The notes under the pieces were generated by a model that ran no database searches, had not been told where the DNA came from, and worked only from the letters and a program-made list of their open reading frames with translations. Of a DNA stretch of 32,275 bases, positions 25,732 to 32,275 are shown one piece after another. Where the stretch lies: NCBI GenBank assembly GCA_019233695.1, contig JAFAME010000149.1, positions 1-32,275 on the forward strand, written 5' to 3'. Within the stretch, counting starts at the first letter, position 1. Each line of letters begins with the position of its first letter. Both the position numbers and the translations under genes were made by a program. This DNA comes from Methylobacteriaceae bacterium. Lineage in GTDB: Bacteria; Pseudomonadota; Alphaproteobacteria; Rhizobiales; Beijerinckiaceae.

Positions 25732-26739
25732 ATGTTACAACGGCGGCAGGACATGGCGCGCGAAAGAGGCAGCGACTTTGACCCTTACCGGCTTTCGTCT
25801 CCGCGTATCTTCCTGTTGCGGATGGCGCTTTTTCTTATCCTGATCGGGTTTGCCGTATTCATTCTCAACCAGCAGATCCGTGACGCGTTCATGCGCAATC
25901 CCGGCCTCAACGGGCTGATCATTTGCGTGCTCGTCATCGGCATTCTGCTGGCGTTTCGGCAGGTGTTGCGGCTTTTCCCCGAAATTCGTTGGGTCAACGG
26001 TCTGCGCCATCGCGATCCCGACGCGCCGCTCACCCACATTCCGACCCTGCTGGCGCCTGTGGCGATGCTGATCGGCGAGCAGCCGGGCACGCGGCCGATC
26101 TCGACCGTGACGCTGCGCGTCATCCTCGATTCGGTCGCCACCCGGCTCGATGAAGGGCGCGAGATCAACCGCTACCTCATCGGACTGCTCGTCTTCCTCG
26201 GCCTCCTCGGCACGTTCTGGGGCCTCATCGAGACGGTCGGGGCCATCGGCAACGTGCTTGCATCCATGCAGAGCGGCAGCGACACCACGGTGATGTTCGA
26301 CGAGCTGAAAGAGGGCCTGTCGAAGCCGATCGGCGGCATGAGCATCTCCTTCACCTCCTCGCTGTTCGGTCTGTCGGGCTCGCTCATTCTCGGCTTTCTC
26401 GATCTGCAGGCGGGCCAGGCGCAGAGCCGCTTCTATAACGAGATCGAGGACAACATCTCGATGCTCGCCACGGATGCACCCATCGAGGTCGTCGCGCCCC
26501 CGCCGATCCCGGCCGAATTTCGCGCTGCCATCGACCGGATGGCTGCCCTTAACGATCCGGCCAATTCGCGCGCGACGACGACTGCGATGGCCAACCTCGC
26601 CGAAGGCATCCAAGGCCTCGTCCATCACATGCGCTCCGAGCAGCAATTGATCCGCCGGTGGGTGGAGGCGCAGGCTGAGCAGCAGCAGGAGGTCAAGCGC
26701 CTCCTCGAGCGGCTGACCTCGGAGACCGAGCGGCGCTGA
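25732..26739 (+). CDS. MotA/TolQ/ExbB-type proton-channel protein
   Basis: A 335-residue inner-membrane protein with four likely membrane segments (about 26-46, 59-80, 148-170 and 203-225). The last two carry the conserved MotA/TolQ/ExbB core (LIGLLVFLGLLGTFWGLIET, and SISFTSSLFGLSGSLILG). A long cytosolic C-terminal tail ends in a charged, glutamine-rich coiled coil (about 295-335). With the MotB-like protein encoded 19 bases downstream, it should form a proton-conducting stator-like complex that couples ion flow to work across the envelope. There are no flagellar genes nearby. The operon pair is familiar in Rhizobiales, where its role is not well defined. The start is ATG 25732; ATG 25753 is possible. 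A TTGTCA hexamer at 25686 lacks a convincing -10 partner. Confidence 0.88.
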   Translation: MLQRRQDMARERGSDFDPYRLSSPRIFLLRMALFLILIGFAVFILNQQIRDAFMRNPGLNGLIICVLVIGILLAFRQVLRLFPEIRWVNGLRHRDPDAPLTHIPTLLAPVAMLIGEQPGTRPISTVTLRVILDSVATRLDEGREINRYLIGLLVFLGLLGTFWGLIETVGAIGNVLASMQSGSDTTVMFDELKEGLSKPIGGMSISFTSSLFGLSGSLILGFLDLQAGQAQSRFYNEIEDNISMLATDAPIEVVAPPPIPAEFRAAIDRMAALNDPANSRATTTAMANLAEGIQGLVHHMRSEQQLIRRWVEAQAEQQQEVKRLLERLTSETERR

Positions 26740-26758
26740 GGCGCCCGAAGGGGGCCTC

Positions 26759-27784
26759 ATGGCACTTGCCCGCGCTCGCCGCGACCGAACATTCAATTAT
26801 TGGCCAGGCTTCGTCGATGCGTTGTCGACGATGCTGCTCGTCATCATCTTCCTGCTCTCGGTGTTCATGATGGCCCAATTCTTCTTGTCGCGAGCCGCGA
26901 CCGGGAAGGATGCAGCCCTCCAGAAGCTCAACGCCCAGATCCAGGAGCTCACCCAGCTCCTCGCGCTCGAACGTGCCGGCAAGTCCGAGAGCGAGGGCAA
27001 TGTCGCCGCCCTCCAGGCAACGCTCGATGCAACCGAGAAGGAGAAGGCGAAGCTGCAGGGCGAGGCCGAATCGAGTTCGACCGCTCTTTCGAGTGCCAAT
27101 GGCCGAGCCTCGGGAGCTGCCCAGGAGCTCGACACCGAAAAGCAGATTTCGGCGCGTGCGCTTGCCCAGGTCGACATCCTCAACCAGCAGCTTTTGGCGC
27201 TGCGCCGCCAGCTTGCCGCCATCGAGGATGCCCTTGCCGTCTCGGAGAACCGCGACAAGGAGAGCCAGGCCAAGATCGCCGACCTCGGCTCGCGCCTCAA
27301 TGTCGCCCTGGCGCAGAAAGTGCAGGAACTGTCGCGCTATCGGTCCGATTTCTTCGGCCGCCTGCGCGAGATCCTCGGCAATCGGCCCGACATTCGCGTC
27401 GTCGGCGACCGGTTCGTGTTCCAGTCGGAGGTGCTGTTCAGCTCGGCCCAGGCAACGCTCAATCCTGAAGGCAAGACCGAGCTCGACAAGATCGCCTCGG
27501 CGATCAGCGATCTGGAGCGCGAGATCCCGCCGGAAATCCCATGGATCCTGCGGATCGACGGACACACCGACAAGCATCCGATTCAGTCGACGCAGTTTCC
27601 GACGAACTGGGAACTCTCGGCGGGGCGCGCCATCGCGGTCGTGCAATACCTTGTCTCGAAGGGCGTCTCACCCCAACGGCTGGTGGCTGCGGGCTTTGGC
27701 CAATACCAGCCGCTCGAACCGGGCGACGACGACGAATCGCTGCGCAAGAACCGCCGCATCGAGATGAAGCTGACCGAGCGGTAA
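26759..27784 (+). CDS. MotB-like OmpA-domain protein with membrane anchor
   Basis: A 341-residue partner of the preceding channel protein. A short cytosolic N terminus is followed by one membrane segment (about 18-43) that begins FVDALSTMLLVIIF. D20 sits where the proton-carrying aspartate of MotB/TolR/ExbD lies. A long periplasmic coiled coil (about 50-195) leads to an OmpA/MotB peptidoglycan-binding domain (about 205-341) with RIDGHTDKHPI, NWELSAGRAIAVVQYL and LRKNRRIEMKL. The layout is that of a stator subunit anchored to the cell wall, with a spacer much longer than that of flagellar MotB. GAAGGGGG precedes the ATG. Its stop faces the TadG-like gene, 42 bases away. Confidence 0.9.
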   Translation: MALARARRDRTFNYWPGFVDALSTMLLVIIFLLSVFMMAQFFLSRAATGKDAALQKLNAQIQELTQLLALERAGKSESEGNVAALQATLDATEKEKAKLQGEAESSSTALSSANGRASGAAQELDTEKQISARALAQVDILNQQLLALRRQLAAIEDALAVSENRDKESQAKIADLGSRLNVALAQKVQELSRYRSDFFGRLREILGNRPDIRVVGDRFVFQSEVLFSSAQATLNPEGKTELDKIASAISDLEREIPPEIPWILRIDGHTDKHPIQSTQFPTNWELSAGRAIAVVQYLVSKGVSPQRLVAAGFGQYQPLEPGDDDESLRKNRRIEMKLTER

Positions 27785-27799
27785 CGCCCGGTGTCACTT

Positions 27800-27820
27800 C
27801 TCTCCGGTCACCGGGGAGAG
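27800..27820. terminator. Hairpin between convergent genes, possible terminator
   Basis: CTCTCC (27800-27805) and GGAGAG (27815-27820) can pair around GGTCACCGG in the 42-base gap between the converging MotB-like and TadG-like genes. No clear T-run follows on either strand, so intrinsic termination is only possible. Position is the main argument. Confidence 0.3.
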
Positions 27821-27826
27821 GTACGG

Positions 27827-29188
27827 TCACTTTGTAAGGCGCGCGACCGACAGCGCCTGCTCGAACATCTTCGTCATGGCATCGCCGATGCCCTGGGAGG
27901 GATTGACCTCGAAATAGAACCCGGGCGTCGCGCAATACTGCAGCTGCGTGGGAATCGAGCTCGAAATTGGCGCAACCCATTGGTTGTAGAAGGCATTTAC
28001 CGTCACCGGCAGATAGGTGGTGTAAAGCACGGCGATCTTGATGCCGCGTGCCTTGATGGCGGTGCACAAGGAGGGGTTGATCGTCGTGATCAGCCGTTTC
28101 GAATTGACGTTGCCGGCAAGGAGATTGCCGAGGTTCGGCTGCGTGTTCGGCGGCTGGTAGCTCGAGGGCTTGTCGGCTTGATCGCCGCCGCCCGAGCCGT
28201 TGCCGGCGGGCTCATCCTCGACACCGTCGGTGACGAAGAACAGGAACTCCTGCGGCGCGGAGGAGTTCGAGCCATCGCCCGGATCGGGCATGATCGTGTT
28301 GATGTAGCTCAACGCGGTATCAAACGACGTCTGCGCGTCGCGCTGATCGTAATAGGCATAGGCAAGATCGATCGCGTTGGCGTTGGCGGCGACGGTCGAC
28401 AGGTCGGACGACAGGCCGGCGATGGTCTGAAAGGTGTCGCTGAAGGTATAGATCGCCATGCGGAACTGATTGCTGATCGTTTCGGAACCCTTGGCAGTGG
28501 TGGTCAAGCTTTGGGAGGCCGAGCGCAGCACATCGATTCGCGTGGTGATGTTGTTGTTCTTGGCAAGATGGTAGTAATCGTTGAGGTTGTCGCCGATGAT
28601 GTTGCCGCTGCCGTCGAAGCTGTGCTGATGGCAGGCGAATGCACAGGAATCCGGCGTCAGCGCCTGCATGTTGGAGATATCGGTCGGCGTGGCGGCAAGC
28701 CCCATGGATGGCGAATTGTCGAGAAGCAGGTAGAAGTCGACGTAGGCCGGCAATTTGCGCGCCGACGACGCAGAGCCGCCGAGCGAGAGCGTCGGGATCC
28801 CGATGAAGTTCGCAAAGAAGGTGTCGATTGTGGCCGTGTAGTTCACCGTGACCGACAGTCCCGACACCCCGGGAGTGGAGGTGAGCGATACGTTCGTGAG
28901 CGTCACGCCGGGAATGTTCGCAGCCGCCGCCTGGAACATCGCCTGCGCCTGCGCCTGGTTTGGCTGGTTCAGATTGGGATTGCCCGAAACCGAGACCGCC
29001 GCAAGCGCGACCGAATCGGCGGTGCTGTTGAGTTGGACCTCGGCCGAGGACGCCCGGCTGTAGTCGATTGCAAATCCGCCGAGCGCCACCATCATGACCA
29101 TGATGAGGCCGAACATCATGGCCACGTTGCCATTCTTGTCAGAGGCGAAGCCTGTCAACGCCTCCCCCAACCGCGAGACATTCGGCAT
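27827..29188 (-). CDS. TadG-like pilus-associated protein with von Willebrand A domain
   Basis: A 453-residue protein with the TadE/TadG-type N terminus: DKNGNVAMMFGLIMVMM leading into a single membrane segment (about 21-42), then IDYSRASSAEVQLNSTADSV and ALAA (the Tad pseudopilin-like region). From about residue 150 a von Willebrand A domain begins with a MIDAS motif DNSPS (157-161, the DxSxS pattern). Cysteines near 182, 186 and in the C-terminal third could form disulfides outside the membrane. Such proteins belong to Flp/Tad pilus loci, but no other tad gene is in this window, so it is an orphan copy. The sequence is rich in Asn, Gln, Ser and Thr, as expected for an exported protein. The ribosome site is weak. 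Confidence 0.86.
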   Translation of the reverse strand: MPNVSRLGEALTGFASDKNGNVAMMFGLIMVMMVALGGFAIDYSRASSAEVQLNSTADSVALAAVSVSGNPNLNQPNQAQAQAMFQAAAANIPGVTLTNVSLTSTPGVSGLSVTVNYTATIDTFFANFIGIPTLSLGGSASSARKLPAYVDFYLLLDNSPSMGLAATPTDISNMQALTPDSCAFACHQHSFDGSGNIIGDNLNDYYHLAKNNNITTRIDVLRSASQSLTTTAKGSETISNQFRMAIYTFSDTFQTIAGLSSDLSTVAANANAIDLAYAYYDQRDAQTSFDTALSYINTIMPDPGDGSNSSAPQEFLFFVTDGVEDEPAGNGSGGGDQADKPSSYQPPNTQPNLGNLLAGNVNSKRLITTINPSLCTAIKARGIKIAVLYTTYLPVTVNAFYNQWVAPISSSIPTQLQYCATPGFYFEVNPSQGIGDAMTKMFEQALSVARLTK

Positions 29189-29288
29189 GCTACTGCGCCC
29201 ATGAATTGAGGAGGGGTGGCTCGTCCCGCTTCAGATCGGATCGAGGCCCCTCCGCGCTCGCAACTGCGAACGGCATCAAGCTATGCAG

Positions 29289-29308
29289 ATTAAAGCGAGC
29301 GCGTTAAT
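29289..29308. promoter_or_regulatory. Imperfect 20-bp palindrome upstream of the TadG-like gene
   Basis: ATTAA (29289-29293) and TTAAT (29304-29308) flank a GC-rich centre, and eight of ten positions pair. It lies in an unusually AT-rich part of the 213-base spacer, about 100 bases upstream of the TadG-like start. The TTAA spacing (10 bases) is not the CtrA pattern (7), so the binding protein is unknown. Confidence 0.35.
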
Positions 29309-29401
29309 TCATCGTTTGCCGGCGCTGCGAATTCCGGTAAATTTTAAATGCATTTCAGTATGTAGGCCGATGCATCGAGCCGCAGTGCCGCCCTCGCGCG
29401 G

Positions 29402-31231
29402 TCATTCTGCCGCTTTCGGCGAGGCGAGCGCAGCCGCGCCCGACGCGAACTGCAAGCGGGCCAGGCGCTCGTAGAGGCCATGCCGCTCGACGAGCACGGC
29501 GTGGGTGCCTTCTTCGACGATCCGGCCCTCGTCCATGACCAGAATGCGGTCGGCCGACAGAACCGTCGCAAGGCGGTGGGCGATGACCAGGGTGGTGCAA
29601 TGGCGCATCAGCTCGTCGAGCGCCGCCTGCACCTGGGTCTCGTTCTCGGCATCGAGCGCCGATGTCGCTTCGTCAAGCAGAAGCACCGGCGTGTTCTTGA
29701 GAATGGCTCTGGCGATGGCAAGTCGCTGGCGCTGGCCGCCCGACAGTGTGACGCCGCGCTCGCCGACCGCCGTCGCATATCCCTCAGGCAAGGCTGCGAT
29801 GAAGCCGTCGGCGGCAGCCTGTTCGGCCGCCGCGCGAACGTCAGCGTCGCTGGCCCCCGGCCGGCCGTAGCGGATGTTCTCGGCAATGGATGTATCGAAG
29901 ATCACCGCGTCTTGCGGCACCAGGGCGATACGATCACGCAACAACCGGGGGTCGACCGTGCGGATATCGACGCCATCGAAAAGGACGCGGCCCTCGCTCG
30001 GATCATAGAAGCGCATGGTGAGCTGGAAGACCGTCGACTTGCCGGCCCCCGACGGCCCGACGATCGCCACCGTCTCGCCTGGAGCCACCCGGAACGACAG
30101 ATCGGTCACGACCGCGTCCTGCGGCCGGGTCGGATAGAAAAAGCCGACGGATTCGAAAGCGATGTCACCCGAAGTCGCAGGGAGAAGGTTGGGGGCGGCC
30201 GGCGCGGTGATGCGCGATTTCACGGCAAGGATGTCGGCAATCCGCCCGGCAGCGCCCGCGGCTGCCGAAACCTCGCTCCACACTTCCGACAATTCGCCGA
30301 GCGCGCCCGCGCCGAAGACGGCGTAAAGCACGAACTGGGACAGCGCGCCGCCCGACATGCGATGGGCAAGCACGTCCTGCGCGCCGAGCCACAACACGGC
30401 AACGACGCTGGAAAACGCGAGAAAAATCGCAACCGCCGTCAGCCTCGCCCGCGCCCTGGCGGCGAGGCGGGCCCCGTCATAGGCGGCATCGGCGGCAGAC
30501 TTGAAGCGGTCGGCGCTCCGCTCCTGCGCACCGAAGGCCTGCATCGTGCGCACGGCCCCGATGCTCTCGGCGGCATAGGCGGTGGCCTCCGCCAGGCGAT
30601 CCTGGGCTCGGCGTGATCGGTTGCGCACGGCCCGACCGGCCGCATAGAGCGGCAGGACGATCAGCGGAATGGCAACCAGCACCAGCCCGGAAAGCTTCGG
30701 GCTCGTCACGACCATCATCGCTACCGCGCCGATGAACATGAAGCTGTTGCGCAGCGCAATCGACGCCGATACGCCGAACGCCGATTTGATCTGCGTCGTA
30801 TCGGCGGTGAGCCGCGACACGAGCTCGCCCGTCTTCGCCGTGTCGAAGAACGATGCATCGAGCTGCGTCAGATGTCGGAACACCGCATCGCGCAGGTCGG
30901 CCACAACGCGCTCGCCGAGGGTCGTGACGACATAGAAGCGCGTCGCGCTGGCGAGCGCCAGGACACCGACCACTCCGACCATCGCCGCAAAATATGCATC
31001 GATCAGTCCGGCGCCCTGTGGGGAGAAGCCGAAGTCGATCATTCGCCGTACGGCGATCGGCACGGTCAACGTTGCCGCCGCCGCGATGACAAGGGCCACT
31101 AGCGCCACGCCAATGCGGCGCTTGTAGCGCAGCGCGAACGGAACGAGGGGCGCGAGCGCCCGGAGCGAGGTTCGGGGCGATGCCTCGCTGCTGCCCTCGG
31201 TCGGCGATCGCTCCGATGATGTCGCGTTCAT
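29402..31231 (-). CDS. ABC exporter (fused permease and ATPase), lipid/multidrug type
   Basis: A 609-residue half-transporter. A polar N-terminal tail is followed by a six-helix exporter membrane domain (about 35-325) and a complete ATPase domain. Motifs are intact: Walker A GPSGAGKS (392-399), Q-loop LVPQD, signature LSGGQ (496-500), Walker B LLLDEA (517-522) and H-loop H552 in IAHR. It would work as a homodimer exporting lipids, drugs or peptides; the substrate cannot be told. ATG 31231 was chosen because AAGGGAG precedes it, and the upstream in-frame TTG at 31261 has none. It is divergent from the TrcR gene, with 249 bases between. It is clearly distinct from the MsbA-like exporter at 6599-8458 and contrasts with the degenerate protein at 18068. 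Confidence 0.9.
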   Translation of the reverse strand: MNATSSERSPTEGSSEASPRTSLRALAPLVPFALRYKRRIGVALVALVIAAAATLTVPIAVRRMIDFGFSPQGAGLIDAYFAAMVGVVGVLALASATRFYVVTTLGERVVADLRDAVFRHLTQLDASFFDTAKTGELVSRLTADTTQIKSAFGVSASIALRNSFMFIGAVAMMVVTSPKLSGLVLVAIPLIVLPLYAAGRAVRNRSRRAQDRLAEATAYAAESIGAVRTMQAFGAQERSADRFKSAADAAYDGARLAARARARLTAVAIFLAFSSVVAVLWLGAQDVLAHRMSGGALSQFVLYAVFGAGALGELSEVWSEVSAAAGAAGRIADILAVKSRITAPAAPNLLPATSGDIAFESVGFFYPTRPQDAVVTDLSFRVAPGETVAIVGPSGAGKSTVFQLTMRFYDPSEGRVLFDGVDIRTVDPRLLRDRIALVPQDAVIFDTSIAENIRYGRPGASDADVRAAAEQAAADGFIAALPEGYATAVGERGVTLSGGQRQRLAIARAILKNTPVLLLDEATSALDAENETQVQAALDELMRHCTTLVIAHRLATVLSADRILVMDEGRIVEEGTHAVLVERHGLYERLARLQFASGAAALASPKAAE

Positions 31232-31339
31232 GGGCTCCCTTACATCGGCTCGCGACAGCAACCCAAGGGCACGCCGCCTCGGACGATCAGATCACGCGAC
31301 CCAAGTTGCCAAAGCGCTGCAAATAGCGCCTGAAGCGAA

Positions 31340-31368
31340 TTGCCTTTGGTCGGACAAGATCATATATA
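31340..31368 (+). promoter_or_regulatory. Candidate sigma-70 promoter of trcR
   Basis: TTGCCT (31340-31345) and TATATA (31363-31368) are 17 bases apart, with four of six matches each to the alphaproteobacterial housekeeping consensus. They lie in the spacer between the divergent ABC exporter and TrcR genes and predict a leader of about 105 bases before ATG 31481. Confidence 0.5.
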
Positions 31369-31480
31369 CGCTGCCATCCCGTCATGGATTGAGAACTTGA
31401 GGCACCGCCTCGGCTTGGCCGGAGCCTGCAGGGACACGTCCGCAAGCGCCGGCAAAGGCCCGCGGACACAGGAGAAATCA

Positions 31481-32185
31481 ATGAGCAATGCGCCGCTGAT
31501 GCCCAAGGCGACCGCCGTCTGGCTGGTGGAGAATACTTCGCTGTCGTTCGACCAGATCGCCGATTTCTGCAAATTGCATCCGCTGGAAGTCAAGGGCATA
31601 GCTGACGGCGAGGTCGCAGCCGGCATCAAGGGGCTCGACCCGATCACCTCGGGCCAGCTCACGCGCGAGGAAATCGCCAAGGCGGAAGCCGACCCGAACT
31701 ATCGTCTGCACCTCGCCGTTTCCAAGGTCCGCCTGCCGCCCGTCAAGAAGACGCGCGGGCCGCGCTACACGCCGCTCTCGCGGCGCCAGGACCGGCCGAA
31801 CGCCATCCTTTGGCTGCTGCGCAACCACCCGGAGCTCAAGGACGCCCAGATCATGCGCCTTATCGGCACGACCAAGGCCACGCTGCAGGCGATCCGCGAC
31901 CGCACGCACTGGAATTCGGCGGCACTGACGCCGATGGATCCGGTCACCCTCGGTTTGTGCTCGCAGATGGATCTCGATTTCGAGGTGAACCGGGCGGCAA
32001 AGGAACGGCCTCCGGTCGTCGAAAGCCAGGGTCAGACGCTCGTTCCGGCCGAGATCACGACCGCGCGGCCGCCGGCTCCCCCTCCCTCGACGCCGGCCGA
32101 GGTGTTCGGGGAGGCACCGGCCAAGCCGCGCGAAGAGCCCGAGGAGATCGACATCGATTCGGTCTTCTCGAAGATCAAGGAATGA
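31481..32185 (+). CDS. trcR: Cell-cycle transcriptional regulator TrcR (DUF1013)
   Basis: A 234-residue protein of the alphaproteobacterial DUF1013 family, annotated as TrcR. Highly conserved blocks are LMPKATAVWLVENTSLSFDQ (6-25), the region around HPLEVKGIADGE, LDPITSGQLTREEI, GPRYTPLSRRQDRPNAILWL and DAQIMRLIGTTKATLQAIRD, and the THWNSAALTPMDPVTLGLCS block. Two segments look like helix-turn-helix units, which fits a DNA-binding role. The C-terminal 50 residues are a Pro/Ala/Glu-rich variable tail ending in IDIDSVFSKIKE, also seen in the family. ATG 31481 follows an AGGAGA ribosome site at seven bases. An in-frame extension upstream to 31340 overlaps the promoter and is not conserved-looking. 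Confidence 0.9.
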   Translation: MSNAPLMPKATAVWLVENTSLSFDQIADFCKLHPLEVKGIADGEVAAGIKGLDPITSGQLTREEIAKAEADPNYRLHLAVSKVRLPPVKKTRGPRYTPLSRRQDRPNAILWLLRNHPELKDAQIMRLIGTTKATLQAIRDRTHWNSAALTPMDPVTLGLCSQMDLDFEVNRAAKERPPVVESQGQTLVPAEITTARPPAPPPSTPAEVFGEAPAKPREEPEEIDIDSVFSKIKE

Positions 32186-32226
32186 TCACAACGGTTCGGG
32201 GCCGCCGCGAGCGCGACAAAGGCTCC

Positions 32227-32263
32227 GGTTCGCTCTGAGCAGTCACCCACCTTCGGGCGAACC
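32227..32263 (+). terminator. Hairpin after trcR, weak terminator candidate
   Basis: GGTTCGC (32227-32233) and GCGAACC (32257-32263) are exact complements with a 23-base loop, about 40 bases after the trcR stop. The loop is long and no T-run follows before the window ends. It may instead belong to a feature beyond the edge. Confidence 0.25.
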
Positions 32264-32275
32264 CGGTCTCACGCC

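Noticed and set aside
1-32275. Search for tRNA, rRNA, CRISPR repeats, insertion sequences and attachment sites
   Set aside because: No cloverleaf, repeat-spacer series, transposase or direct-repeat-flanked element was seen on reading; a covariance-model scan was not possible here.

Overview
The window is about 32 kb of high-GC DNA from an alphaproteobacterium, most likely of the Hyphomicrobiales (Rhizobiales). The main grounds are the TrcR/DUF1013 protein at the right end, the zapA - DUF4164 pair divergent from tkt-gap-pgk, and the MotA-like/OmpA-like pair. This placement comes from protein families and gene order, not from a database search. Genes are dense. I see no rRNA, tRNA, CRISPR array, insertion sequence or phage gene, and the window reads as chromosomal core with some accessory islands.

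Left part (127-6633): transaldolase (minus strand) is divergent from a run of plus-strand catabolic genes: an aldo/keto reductase of the aldose dehydrogenase type, a FucU/RbsD sugar mutarotase, and the valine-degradation pair mmsA-mmsB. A polytopic O-antigen-ligase-like protein follows. It converges on, and overlaps, an MsbA-like ABC exporter (6599-8458, minus), so these two may both serve envelope lipid or polysaccharide export. Next come an M20 amidohydrolase and a LysR regulator, which is divergent from an NAD-binding epimerase-like protein.

Central part (11900-17728): zapA and a DUF4164 coiled-coil gene (minus) face a central-carbon run of tkt, gap, a small membrane-anchored protein of unknown role, and pgk. 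A recognisable promoter precedes tkt. The aldolase gene often found after pgk in this order is not here. Instead 17729-18067 holds a decayed 40-codon scrap of a metabolite:H+ symporter. This is followed by the strangest gene of the window, a 1067-residue ABC-exporter-like protein that has lost the Walker A lysine, Walker B acidic residues, signature glycines and H-loop histidine. It has three copies of a Q-loop/helical module and ends in a cyclic-nucleotide-binding-like domain. Directly abutting or overlapping it are a PdxA-family dehydrogenase and an uncharacterised phosphate-binding TIM barrel, which look translationally coupled and may form an undescribed small pathway.

Right part (22995-32275): a divergent ThiE-like protein, a secreted Sel1-repeat protein, an inositol-monophosphatase (SuhB) homologue, a proton-channel pair (MotA/TolQ-like plus MotB-like OmpA protein), a TadG-like pilus protein with a von Willebrand A domain (minus), a canonical ABC exporter (minus), and the cell-cycle regulator TrcR/DUF1013 (plus) with a good promoter.

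The only gene-free stretch above 300 bases is 17729-18067, described under the transporter remnant. The first 126 bases show no gene I can support.
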